Shown in pieces: positions 21,380 through 32,523 of a stretch of DNA of 64,000 nt. The first letter of the stretch is position 1; each line of letters starts with the position of its first letter. The stretch lies in the NCBI GenBank assembly GCA_019775845.1, contig JADQAV010000007.1, positions 682,390 through 746,389 on the forward strand, read 5' to 3'. Position numbers and translations under genes: made by a program. The notes beneath the pieces were generated by a model. It had not been told where the DNA came from and did no database searches. It saw only the letters and a list, made by a program, of their open reading frames with translations. This stretch comes from Myrmaecium sp. VS I D KN 1. Lineage: Eukaryota > Ascomycota > Dothideomycetes > Valsariales > Valsariaceae.

Positions 21380-22136
21380 CTACTTCGCAGCAACCTTACG
21401 GTCCGGGTTGAGCGCCTCGTCGAACTGAATGGTAAGCGGACCAATATTGGCCGCGCCCTCGACCCGTTCCCAATGGCCGTGTTCGCCCTCCCCATCGCCG
21501 ATGGCCTGGTTGAGCCAGGCTTGCTCGTCTTCGCTCTCGTCGGCCGCCGCCGTCTCGGGCGTGGTGGCCCGGCTGCTGGAGGCGGGGGGCGGGAAGCGCT
21601 CGAGGAAGAGCCGGTGCCATTCGCTGGTCACTTTGGCGGCCGGGTCGGTGTAGCCGGCTTGTGAGACGTCGATGAGTTTGCTGGGGAGGGAGGGTTAGGA
21701 CTGGTTCCACTTGCCCCCCTTTTGCCCTTCGCCCTTTTGGAAAGGGCATGAAAGGGGAGAGGGGAATGGGGGGGGGGGGGGGGTGANNNNNNNNNGACTC
21801 ACTCGGAGGTTTGCGCGCAGATGCGCTCCAGCGCGTCTCGTTGGCGACGGATCTCTTCAGGGTCCGGCTGGGCGCCGACGTGGGCGCCGCCCTGACCGAG
21901 GCTGCCGTATTGGGGTTGATAGGAGTCGGCCAGCAGCTGGGACGTGTCGGAGGGCTACGGTTCGGTGTCGAGCAAGGAGGAAGAGGAGCAGTTAGTTTCC
22001 GTCAGGCGTGGGGGGGTGTTTCGTCGTACAAGCGCAGGAAGGGAGAGAGGGAGAGAGGGAGAGGGTCGACTAAGGTACTTACGTCGGACGGGGAGCCGCG
22101 ACGGCCGACGCCGAGGCAGGATGCGCAGATGCCCAT
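21380..22136 (-). CDS. meh1: Meh1/LAMTOR1-like membrane anchor of the EGO (Ragulator) complex, 168 aa, three exons
   Basis: Exons (minus): 22136-22083, 21954-21803, 21680-21380. Introns carry GTAAGT/TAG and GTGAGT/CAG ends and the phases agree. The N-terminus MGICASCLG is a dual lipidation signal: Gly2 for myristoylation, Cys4 and Cys7 for palmitoylation. The middle, QPDPEEIRRQRDALERICAQ followed by TSDKLIDV across splice 2, matches the conserved helix of fungal Meh1/p18 proteins as I remember them. In the family this protein pins the Rag GTPase-TORC1 machinery to the vacuole membrane. The C-terminus is acidic (ADESEDEQAWLNQ) and ends FDEALNPDRKVAAK. A run of G and the N gap lie inside intron 2, so the true length of that intron is unknown. 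Confidence 0.85.
21768..21795. other. Homopolymer G run and assembly gap (9 N)
   Basis: Sixteen G at 21,768-21,783 are followed by a few bases and nine N at 21,787-21,795. The gap is inside an intron of the Meh1-like gene, just beyond its donor site. Confidence 0.95.
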
Positions 22137-23126
22137 TGGAATGCGGAGGGATGGGCGGTGCCCGCGGACGTGTGTGGGGTGTTACAAGCTCAAGGACGAG
22201 CGGCGAGGTGGTGGAATCGTCATGGAAAGGCTGGGGAGTCGGAGCGGCGGGTGCTGAAGTGCTGGTGGTGGTCGGATGCAGAGCCTAAGGTTGCGCAGGG
22301 TCTTGGCACGGCCGGCATCTTGGCACTCCCGTCCTTTCTCCGACGCTTCTTTCAACGTCCGCCCTTCCTCTCTCCTACGACCTCCATCCTGCTGACTATC
22401 AGTGAGTCAAGCGCGCAGCATTCCTCGGGATGGCTAGGTGATACGATTGATTCCAGCATCCTGGTTTGTTACGAAAAGTTTGAAACATCTCTCTCGAGGC
22501 GTCCACGATCCTAATCGTGCAGTTCACTATCTCTGTTTCCTCCAGTCAGATCAACATGAATCCAATTTTATATCACTCTCTCTGATCCTAAGCCCGGTCA
22601 ATGGGCATTGCCGCGACTGTTGAACCCGTTAAGCCGCTGTCAAACTGTCAAAATATGCTTCGCGCTTGCGAGGTGAATCTGCAGAAATGCAAGGCTGCGT
22701 CCTCCTTTTCCTGTCTCGGCCTCCTAGAGTGGGGCCAAGCAAGGGGATATCAAAAGGGTGTTCTTCACTCATACCACAAATATACCAAGAATGGAGGACC
22801 TGACCACCACAACCCTTCGACGCGGTCGCACCTCACCCTATGGAGAAGATATATCGCGACCGACACCGAGGCTGGTAAGCAAGGCGATTGCCATATTGGC
22901 CCTACGCGCTCTCCGGATGCTACCCGTGGCGCTGAACGTGCACCGGGATAGGGAGACACTCTGTAAGGCAGGGTGTCTAGGTCGCATCTCCGTGGTAATG
23001 CAGCTATCAAGCGATATGGAAGGCAGGGTTAATATGTCTCACCTTCTATGGTATAATAAAGCTGTTTCCTATCCGCATGGACTGCCCTCAACCATACCTT
23101 CACATCAGCCCTCGGGTTGCTTGATC
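22137..23126. other. Divergent intergenic region between the meh1-like and glycoprotein genes
   Basis: About 1 kb of likely promoter for both neighbours. No conserved frame or RNA gene is seen. A sequence near 23,049-23,057 (GGTATAATAA) could act as a TATA-like element about 70 bp before the glycoprotein ATG. Confidence 0.4.
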
Positions 23127-26100
23127 ATGTTGTTCCGTCATTCGTTGTTGGCCTCCGGGCTCTTTCTTTTCTCTACCACCGAGGCACGAGTTGCAAATCA
23201 CCTGAACGGGCCAGAGCAGCAGCAGCCCGCCCGTAATGATGTCTCTCAAAACCGAGACGGTCTCTTTCATCATATGTGGAAGATCTTCAGACGACAAGAC
23301 CTCGATTGCGTCGCAGACGATTATCTTTCGATCCTTCAGACTTTACCTGCTGCTACACCCTTCTGCTGTAGCCTGATCAACATAGCTTCTACTACTGTTG
23401 TAGTGGATGTTACTCCTACAAGGTAGGCTCAATGCTACAACGCAGGATCGTGTGACTCTAATACCTTGAAGCACTATACGTTCCATTACCGGTACCGAGA
23501 CCATCAGTGATATCCGAGTTGTGAGAACAACGCAACTTATAACGGCCACCGCGACGGTCACCTCTACTGCAACCACGCCGGTCACCATCCCTGCTATCAC
23601 CCCTGGATTGAGCCCTCGGGCTGATCGTGTTATCCTGGAATTGGCTATCCGGGGAATGGTCGATTCCGTCGATGATACCCCCGCTAGAGTTCCTTCAACC
23701 TCGGCGGATTTTTATAAGTCATTGCGCACCGGGCTCTCAAGCGCTTGTTCTTGCATGAGGATACCCGCGTGCTCCACCGTGACTTCAACAAACACGGCAC
23801 CACCGGAGGTAGGCGCGAGACCACAAGGTTTGAAGACAGACACTAACTACCTCCTAGATAACCATACAGAAAGCGTACCGACAGAAGTACGTGTCCGGCA
23901 CAAGTACGAAGGTTTTCACCGTTACGACAACTACTACTGCCACCGTTGTCGTTGGACAGCAGGGAGCTACTTCTAGCTCTTCGGGTGCTCCTCCTACCCC
24001 TTCAGTCAATGGCACAGTATCCACTCGTGCAAGCCCGAGCGGCGTATCTTCCGCTGCCTCCTCGATCGTGGTCCCCGTCTCTGCAACAGTTATATCGGCA
24101 TCTTCTGCTGCTGCTGCCGTCTCCAGTACAGGACTCGCAGATCCGCGACCAACTGGTCTTCCATTTTCGTGCCCTGCTGACGACAACTCGACGTACACGG
24201 TGATTGTGGATGACCAGCGGTATGATTAAAAGATCTTCTGTGATACCAACATCCGGGAAACCGCGGATGATATTGGTGCAGACTACGCAACGCCACAACG
24301 ATGCGCAGCAGCATGCGCTAGCACCGATAACGGCTTCTCGGACGTCGTTTGCAAGGGGTTTTCATTTTACTCCCGCGAGAGTCCTGCTGGCGCGGATCAA
24401 GCCAACAACTGCCATCTTAAACAAGACGTTACCTACTTGGAGCGTGCACCTGGCGTCATAAGTGCAATACTGATCGGAGTATACCTCAACGTCCAGAATG
24501 CTACTACTTCCAGGGTTTGGGCGCCGGCAACTGGCACCCGCGTTTGGACTCCGCAGCAGAGCGGCGCTTCCCTAACCTCGATTCTATCCGATACCACCAT
24601 GATCACCCCACCCCCGGTCATCGACCAGTCCGCCACTTGCTCCGGCCAAACAAGCTACTTCTCCACCGGCACGACGATCAGTGGCGTCTACTTCTGGAGT
24701 TGGTACTTCGCATCCGTCGGTTCCTGCACGTGGTGGCAGACCATCAGCGCCGAGTGGTCCGCGGTATACTCTGCCAGGACCCTGATCATCGGCAACCAAA
24801 CCATCGTCACGAGCGTCGCGATCGAGGCAACAAGCACAGGAGGCACAGGCGGTGGTGGTGGCGGTGTTTATACCGTTGTCAACGGTACCACGTACTACGT
24901 CGGCTCGACCTATACCAGCCTCATCGAGGCCTCCGGCGCAGGTCAAGCCAGCGCTACTCCGGCTCCCTCCACACCGGCACCGGCCCCAGCTACGGTAACT
25001 TCAGTCTGGTCGTCTGAAACCGTCTACAGCACTGCAGTTGTTATTAGCGGCGTAATATCCGGCGGCGGCGCTAACTTTGGAAATGGCAGCGCTCAGGGCA
25101 CCGGTGGTTTTGGATCAGGAGCGCTCTCTGCACCCGTCCAGACATCAGTCATCGGGAGTCCATCTATCTCCGTCGGAGAAACAGTTATCGTGGTCAACGG
25201 CTCAACCGCCACGTCTACCGAGACGGCTGGCGCTGGGGTGTTGTCCACTGTGACCGGCAGTGCTTTCCCGGTCGTGACTTCCTTGGTATCCGTCGGGAGC
25301 ACTCACGTCGTCCTCAACGGGTCGAACGCTACATCCACCGCAGCCAGCGGGGGTGGAGCTGCTTCGAACGGCCTACCAGGAGGACCGAGCACCATCATCA
25401 TCCCCGGCACCACGATTGTTAGTACGTACCTCACGGTCATCTCGGGCGTCACCCAGACCTCGGTGTATACGTACGGTGCTGGTCAGGGCAATGTGACTGT
25501 TACAGCGACTGGCCGGGTGGCATCTGCGCCTCTTCCGACGGGCGGAGTGTCGGTCTTTTCGACGTACTCGGTCAACAGTACCCTGGTAGAGGCGTCCGGG
25601 GCTGGTAACTTCACACTCCCTGTTCCTACGGGTACTGCTATACCCAGCACTCCTGCCGGCAATACCACGGAGGTCATCAGCAACGCTGTCTCAGCTTTGC
25701 CTAGTGCTTCGATTGGTACTGCCGTTTTCTCGATGCTGTCTTCCAATGCTACATCCGTGGCAACTTCGGGCGCTGGGAACTTCAGCGTCTCGGGTCCTGG
25801 TCCAACTGGTCTCGCTCTTTCAAGCCAGGCTGCTATCGTTTCCTCAGGCGCTTCGGTGTTCTCTACCATGCTCGTCAACGCTACTACCGTCGAAGCTTCA
25901 GGTGCCGGGAATGCCACTCTTCCTGGCCCTTCGGGCACGGCACCTACTCCTGCTGTGGTGACCAGTGTCTTCCCTCATTTCTTCGGGTGTTTCAGTGCTC
26001 TCTACCATCCTCGTCAACGCTACTACTGTCGAAGCCTCAGGCGCCGGGAACCGCACTGTTCCGGGCCCTTCTGGCACGGCACCTGCTCCTGCCGTCCTGA

Positions 26101-28163
26101 CTAGGGTCATTCCTATCGTGTCTTCGGGTGTGTCTGTCTTCTCGACCTTCTCGGTCAATGTGACCAGGGTTGAAGCGTCTGGCGGTGGTAATATTTCCAT
26201 CTCGGCTCCTACTGGCACCCCTGTAAGCTCCAGTATCCCGACCGGGAATTTGACCGGAGTAGTTAGCGTGCCGACAACTGCTCCCATTAGTGCTTCACCG
26301 TCACCAAGCGGCAATGCGACAGTGCCGGTGGGTGTGACCGTCACTACTTTTATATCAAGCTCGGTGACGATCATCGTGTATTCCACGGCCAATGCAACTG
26401 CAACTGGTGGCTTTGGATCAGGGGTTCTGCCGTCAAGTCCCTCAGCCACCCTACCAAGCGCCGGAAATTACACTCTTCCTTTTGGAACAGGCACAACGGC
26501 GCCTCAAACAACCGAATTGCCCTTCCTGAGCGGGAGCACCGGCATTCCATCTCCATCCTTAAACGCCAGCGGAAGTATCACGATCTCCGAGGACGGCCGG
26601 GCGGGATCATACTCTCCGGGCGTCTCCGCTACCTTTTCAGGCTCTTCCGTCATTTATCAGAATCTGATATCCATCTTCCTCACCGGGGTGACGGCGCCGA
26701 CGGGCGCTCCTTCAATCACATCGGGCGGAACTGCTCCGCCTAGCTTGGTGCCATCGCCGTCCAGCAACGGCACTAATCTGACTTCAACTCGGAGCTACCC
26801 TCTCACTGACAAGCCTCGGTCCGGAGTCGCGCTGCCGTCCACGTCTGCTTTCGGTAACCAGACTATCGGCTCCGGATCGGGGACTGCACCAGTGGCAACA
26901 CCCACTGGTAATGGAACCTACACGCCTCCTGGGACTGGGTCACCTTCTGGTACGTTACCGTCGGCGTCCAATGGGACTTTCGCTTCGACTCTTCCTCCGT
27001 CTGCCGCGCCATCCGCTTCAACCAATGCAACATCTGGGATCCCGCCGAGCGGTTCAGCACCATATGCGCCTTCCTCTGGGACGGCTTCTCCTTCGTCTAA
27101 TGGAACATACAATATACCACCAACTGGCTCACTGGCGGGTGCGTCTGGCACGCCATTACCTTCCATGAATGGGACTTCTTCTCTACTGGCTTCTGGCTCC
27201 TCTCCCTTCTCCGGACTCCCGAGCGCGTCTGTCACACCGCAGCCGTCGTCAAACGGAACATACAGCGTCCTTGCAAGTGGATCCGCACCTAGCGCAGCTC
27301 CGTCAAGCTCGCCTACATGGTCTGGCAATGAAACCGCCCCCTTCCCTACTGGCAGTGTTACTTCAAGCCGCAGTGTCTCCATCACCGACCGTCCACGCTC
27401 GGGGACATACGCCCTCTCGGCAAGCAGCAGCTCCAAAGCGACATCCGCGCTTGCGACTGGAGCCCTCACCCCCACAGCAGCGAACTCATGCGCCACCGTC
27501 CCCGCCACCACCGTCGTCGTGACCGAAACCGTCACCACAACCGTCTGCGCCACCTCTTGCCCAACCAACTCGCCTGCTTCCTTCCCGGCTCCGCAGGCAT
27601 CCTCCTCCGCCGCACCCGCCGCGATCCGTCGCCGGGTCGACGAATCCGCCACCTCGGCCCAGATCGCCGCCGCTTGCGCGGGCAAGGCCAACGCCCTGTC
27701 CAACAGCGACTTCGCCGACGCGACCTCGAACGCGGATGCGGTCGACTGGACGAGCCGGACGGATAGCGCGAGTATCTATTTTCTCTCCCACGTGCCGTCG
27801 TTGTCAGCATCGAGCGGCGAAAGCGACGCGCATACCCGCGAAGGACGCGTGGTGAGCCTGGATCCCGGCGCGACGATCAACGTCACGCAGCCGGTGACGC
27901 TGTGTCCGGAGCGAACGTACGCGGTTCGGTTGCAGAGTCGGCAGGATAGTGAGCAGGCGGGGTGTCGGGCGGAGGTTTGGGTGGGGAATCAGAAGGCGTT
28001 GACGGATGAGCCGGGCACGGAGTGGGCGTGGGCGGAAGGTGTGGTGACGGTGGAGAGGGATGCGGCGAAGGATATTACGGTTCATGTGGGTTGTGCTGGG
28101 TCTGCGGATGAGAAGGGTCGGCGGGTTTGGAGGGTGAAGGGGTTGGAGGTTGTGCCGCTGTGA
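23127..28163 (+). pseudogene. Large mucin-like surface glycoprotein gene, disrupted by one in-frame stop and one frameshift
   Basis: Exons 23127-23422, 23472-23808 and 23858-28163; both introns have GTAGG donors, CTAAT or CTAAC branch sites and AG acceptors. Order: signal peptide (MLFRHSLLASGLFLFSTTEA); an N-terminal Cys domain; a Cys-rich PAN/apple-like domain (FCDTNIRETAD, RCAAACAST, NNCHLKQ); long Ser/Thr-rich repeats with VNATTVEASGAGN units; a second array with SNGTY units; and a C-terminal Cys-containing beta-type domain ending KGLEVVPL. It has no obvious GPI tail. TAA at about 24,227-24,229 interrupts the frame just before the Cys-rich domain, although the same frame carries on for hundreds of codons. 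A one-base shift occurs near 25,970 inside a repeat. Both could be assembly errors; if real, only the first ~316 residues would be made. The intact form would be a secreted cell-wall or adhesin-like protein of roughly 1,640 residues. Confidence 0.7.
25540..26220 (+). repeat. Tandem coding repeats (VEASGAGN-type units)
   Basis: Five degenerate units of about 45-65 codons, each with an FST or FSM start, an N-x-T sequon and (V/T)xASGAGN followed by a Pro/Gly/Thr stretch. The two units nearest 25,860-26,100 are the most alike (VNATTVEASGAGN in both), which suggests recent unequal exchange where the frameshift lies. Confidence 0.75.
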
Positions 28164-31100
28164 GTAATGGTAGGGTTTATGGTGGTGGTGGTTCTTTTTC
28201 TTGTGCGGTGCTTTGGGTTGATGTGTCCTTACTGATATTGGTGATAATTTGCTGTTTGGAGGTGTTTTCTACTTTGGTTTATCAATTTATTATAGTGGAA
28301 AGGTAGCTTAGTTGGTTCTGGATAGAATATATCTTCACTCCTTTGCCTTATCGCTTACAAGGCTTTTCCAAACAAAAAGCCCAAAAAACATAAATAGCGT
28401 CTCTTACCACGTAACGATCACCATCCTACCCTATTGGTTTCCCCCTCATACGCGCGCGTCAACTGTGGCGGAGCCCTCCCCGATCAGGCAGCCCCCCCCC
28501 CTGGGCAGGGCAGGGGGGCGTGGCTTGACCAGGGAGGGCTACTCTATTTGTCTCGCCTGTGCCTCAGCACTTGGGGGCCCTAGACTAGTTGGATTGGGCG
28601 ACCTGGGTAGTCTATTTGGACGTCAGCTCAACCGGCCTGCGACGGGGAACAGCCCTTATGCTGCTTTGGGATATATTTAGCGTGGAAAGATAGCAGTTTG
28701 GTATGTGAGGGTCCTTTGACTATGTCCTGCATCTCATCTCATCCGTTGTACCTCACAAGAGTTCAAAATTTGCCTCGTCGCTAGGCTCGGACTTCTACAA
28801 CCCTTGGGCAAAGCGTGATGCATCGCGACGCTCGTCATGCAGAAGAGTAACAATCCGTATCAAGAGCCAGGATTTGAGGGTTTCGGGGGCCCGGGCCAAT
28901 CCATCCTTCCCTAGAATTGTTTCATGCCTGGTCTAGAAGCATTAGAATCCCCTGCGATCGCCTGAAAGATGGATTTGTATGTGACTTCTGATCAAGACGT
29001 CTTCTAGGATTGCAAACTCTACTTAGCGTGCGTTATTAACGTTTGTGTCCAAAGCAAGCCTTGTATTGCGAAGTGTAAGGGAGGTTAGACAAGTAGCCTA
29101 CCTCTAAGAGAATGTATCTCAGTGAACTTGTTGTAAATACCTAGCTACGTTACCCAAGACGCGTCCACATCAACCTGAGCATCTTATCCCTTTACGTACC
29201 ACTCTTTCAGCGTGCATCACCTAGATCCGCAGTAGATCGACCGACAGCGGGGATGTTGCGAAAGGGTATGACTGAAAGATGAGAATTTCCGGGAACAGAG
29301 ATAACAGGCTGGCTGGCCGCGTCTTGCGTTGATCCCTATTCGAGAGTGAAACATCCATTGTATATCTCAAAAGCGGGTGAAGGGGTTCGATAAGGGGGAG
29401 GACGTGTTTCGATAGGATACCGCAGGTGATTTTGAAACCCACAGAACGGTCAAGCGTGTGAAAATTGTACGATAGGACGATGGAAATAGTCAGGAGGTTA
29501 GCTGAGATAAGTCTTGAACTCGGTGATTAAGGGGATTAAGAGGATAACAGACCATTAGCTATCTTAGAAGAAAGTTCACATCGGATGCAGCCGACTTCGC
29601 GACCTTTCCGCTATGCGGAAAGTACGGTGTATTGGCTCAGTCGGGGTAAAAGACAGTACATATAGAATATAAAAGAGAGTTAGAGAGATTAAAGCCAAGC
29701 TGTCTAGACAAAAGCAAAGCAGCTCGAGATAGAAAGTTTATATCGATAGGTCATCGCGAAAAAAAAAAAAAAAAGAGAACATTCTATCTTCCGTTTTACA
29801 CCATACGATTTACAGGGCACATCCATTACATGGAAGATATGTGTAAGAGGGCTCTCACCCCTTTTTACCGGGAATGCAGAGCAGACGTAGCAAGAGCAAA
29901 GGGCAAAGACTCCTGCTTATCATCTGCGATGGAAGAATCGAACAGAACACCGGGAGGATTGCGGTCTGCTATTCTATGAAGCATAAGATTTGAGACCCGA
30001 ATGGGAAGAGAAAACAAACCCTAGCAAGAACGTGCGATACGAGAGTTTGGAGATACAGCAAACGAGCTGTGCAATGACTGTGATCTGGAAGATGACGCTG
30101 CGGCAATTTATTGATCGGAAGACAACGAAACAGAATGGAAACCAATTCAGTTTTTGTGATTGCCTTAGGCGTCTAAAGAGGCAGGTGGGGCGGACCAGAA
30201 CGAGAAGAGATAAGGCTTGGTGATGGTCCCCATTTAAGATCGACGAAAAAGAATACGTGTGCTGTATTGGATTCGCGAAACGATAGTCGCAAACCATTGG
30301 AGCGGAGGAGGACAAACATCAGTGTAAACGCGAGAAGGCGCTGCGCATGAGGTTCTGGGAAATGATCGTATTGACTCCAAGAATTCTAGAGTAACATGAA
30401 AGTCCCGAGGACGATGGATGACGCGGCACTGTGTCTGAACTGCTGAGGTAAGTCCGAGCGAAGACTCCTACTCGTCGACACGAAGGTTTTGGATTCCGAG
30501 CAGTTTGTTTGACGAGCCGGCTGTTGGCTCTTTGGGTGTTTAGTCCAGCCTTGTGCCTGGGCTAGTGATTGGATTTCGAAGATTTCTATGGCATCAAGTG
30601 ATGTCTTCCCAAACACCGCTTCTCGAGCTGCTATTGGTCGGAGGGCTTCCCGTATCCAAGCATGGCCCCTGCACGTACTGGAATCATGGAAAACCGTCGC
30701 ACAAGGCTTCAGAAATGCAAGTGAACCTTGAAGATAAGCGCCTAATGGAAGCAGAAACTGAAGAAGGATGTCCATTGAAACGTCGATAGAGTAGTCGATA
30801 TGCAGTCATGATATCTTTCGGTGGAGCGACCCGGAACGCGAATGAAACGGTGAGAGATGACAATGCAGATTCCGGCATGAACTTAGGACTGGCAATTGAT
30901 GAAGGAGGATTTAATACCTCGCTGGTGACCGCATCCGCGAATTACATCTGGCCGGCTCAGTCGATCTTCGACTGCGTCAGACCAGTCAGAGACCGCCACG
31001 TGGATGCAGCTGGACTTTGACTGACCCTCCCGCCACACGCCTGATATGTACTTTGGGCTCCCCTCTGGTAACGTCAACGGAAAGGCAGTAGCAAAAAAGC

Positions 31101-32184
31101 AACCTCCTCTTGATACCGGACTGAAAGCACATTGCTGACACCAGAACAGGACCGAAGATACCACAACCAAGACGGCTCACTCAAACCATATCACGATCGA
31201 TGAACGGAAAGAACGGTTTTTTCTTGAGGATTTGACAACGATAGAGGATGAAGACGAGATGACAGTGGAGAGGGAAGACCACAGGGTCGATGAAAACGGA
31301 CCTACCTGTTGAGGCTGCTCAGCCAGCTTCCAGGATCTCGACGAGGCGAACAACTCGACAGTCGTGATAAAGCAGGCGGTACCTTGATGCTCAAGATATC
31401 ATGCCGTGGCTTGCATTGCGGTCGGGATACTGCGACGGACGGTGTGGACAGCTCGCCAACCCTCTCACAGACAGGTCGGCAGCAGGGGCGAGGTCGCGAT
31501 GGCGGTTCGGGAGGGGCGTTGCGGGGAGAGGCGGAGATGTCCGCTAGCGCCCGATGGTCACGTGGCAGAGTGGATCGCTTACTTCGACCTCCCGTCTACC
31601 TTACCCCTCAGCTCTCCCTCACCACCTCGTCCGGTGTCCTCGCACGTCGACCATGGATCGTCGCAGTATGCGATACAATGTCGCAGGTCTTGTCGCTGTG
31701 ATACTCTGTGCGGCCTCATCATAGGTCATGGCGTCCTGGCAGCATTTGTCCAGGCGAACCCCGGAGGAGCAGATGGAAGCGCTGGGTCCTTCGGAGCGTT
31801 CTATTCCGGCTATGCGACCCGCACGGATTGGATAACCTGCCAACCCGGTTGTCGGCCTCAGCGGCTACATAATCAACTGCCCCGGAGAACCAATCATTGA
31901 AAAAGAATGGAATTCATTTCATCATACGGTCGGTAACATGAACGCCGGAAGCAAAAAGGAACAGAACAGCGAAGGTATGAGCTGCCGCCGAACTTTCCCG
32001 GAACCCCCCTCATCCTCCTCTCCCTTCTCACTTCTCCGTCAACGCTCTTTCCTTGCATCAACCCCTTCTTTCTTCCTGCAAAGCGACTGGATGAATCGCT
32101 CGCCATGAAGGAAAGTCACTGTACATGAAACAAAACCGCCACCCGAAACCGGCGATCCTTTGTCCTCCCGCTTCTGTTCGCCGC
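28164..32184. other. Gene-sparse accessory region with low-complexity and A-rich tracts
   Basis: Four kilobases without a supportable gene. A C/G-rich patch with a poly-C run is at 28,490-28,520. Between 29,000 and 29,800 the sequence is A/T-rich and ends in a 15-A run at about 29,760-29,775, which could be the tail of an old retroelement; nothing else supports that. Several frames of 100-165 codons between 30,386 and 31,900 lack family resemblance. Confidence 0.4.
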
Positions 32185-32523
32185 TCAGTGTCCGAAGCCC
32201 TGAAGGCGCTTGTTCCTTTCGCAACTGAGCTCGTATATCTCCAAATCGAGGCTGCGAATCAGTTCCATGGACTTCTCGATCGAAGCCTTGAACTTGCTAC
32301 CCTCCCGCTGCCATCGGTTGACGCGTTCCACCTCCGCTGCTTTGCGTCGCATCTTGGTGTCGATCTTCTCGCACAGCTTACACTTCTGGCCTACTGGCAC
32401 CGTCGTCATGATCAATTTCATGCCGCAGGTTTCACCGATCCGGTATTCCTTGTTGCAGTGTTGACGGAAATGACCCCACTTCCAGTCACCACAGACGAAA
32501 CGGTGCTGATCGAAGAAACACAT
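32185..32523 (-). CDS. Small conserved fungal cysteine-rich protein of unknown function, 112 aa
   Basis: A single exon starting MCFFDQHRFVCGDWKWGHFR. Cysteines at 2, 11, 23, 33, 48 and 51 plus His22 give a possible metal-binding head (HRFVCGDW, RQHCNKEYRIGETC, QKCKLCEK). The second half is a basic, then helical segment (KIDTKMRRKAAEVERVNRW and onward), probably a coiled coil. I recognise it as a family common in filamentous ascomycetes that usually begins MCF(F/Y)DQ and has no assigned function. Its length fits those relatives. It is the only well-supported gene between 28.2 and 37.7 kb. No signal peptide, so probably intracellular. Confidence 0.75.
   Translation of the reverse strand: MCFFDQHRFVCGDWKWGHFRQHCNKEYRIGETCGMKLIMTTVPVGQKCKLCEKIDTKMRRKAAEVERVNRWQREGSKFKASIEKSMELIRSLDLEIYELSCERNKRLQGFGH

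Noticed and set aside
28312-28680. 122-codon frame suspected to be a transposon protein tail
   Set aside because: The peptide has no recognisable reverse transcriptase, integrase or transposase motif, and no terminal repeats were found.
30386-30775. Possible small secreted protein (hydrophobic start and end, 129 codons, minus strand)
   Set aside because: Signal- and GPI-like ends can arise by chance in a frame this short; no homologue is recognised and no promoter is seen.
31656-31900. Signal-peptide-like start MRYNVAGLVAVILCAASS
   Set aside because: It meets a stop right after the leader. The downstream open sequence is in another frame and no acceptable intron joins them.
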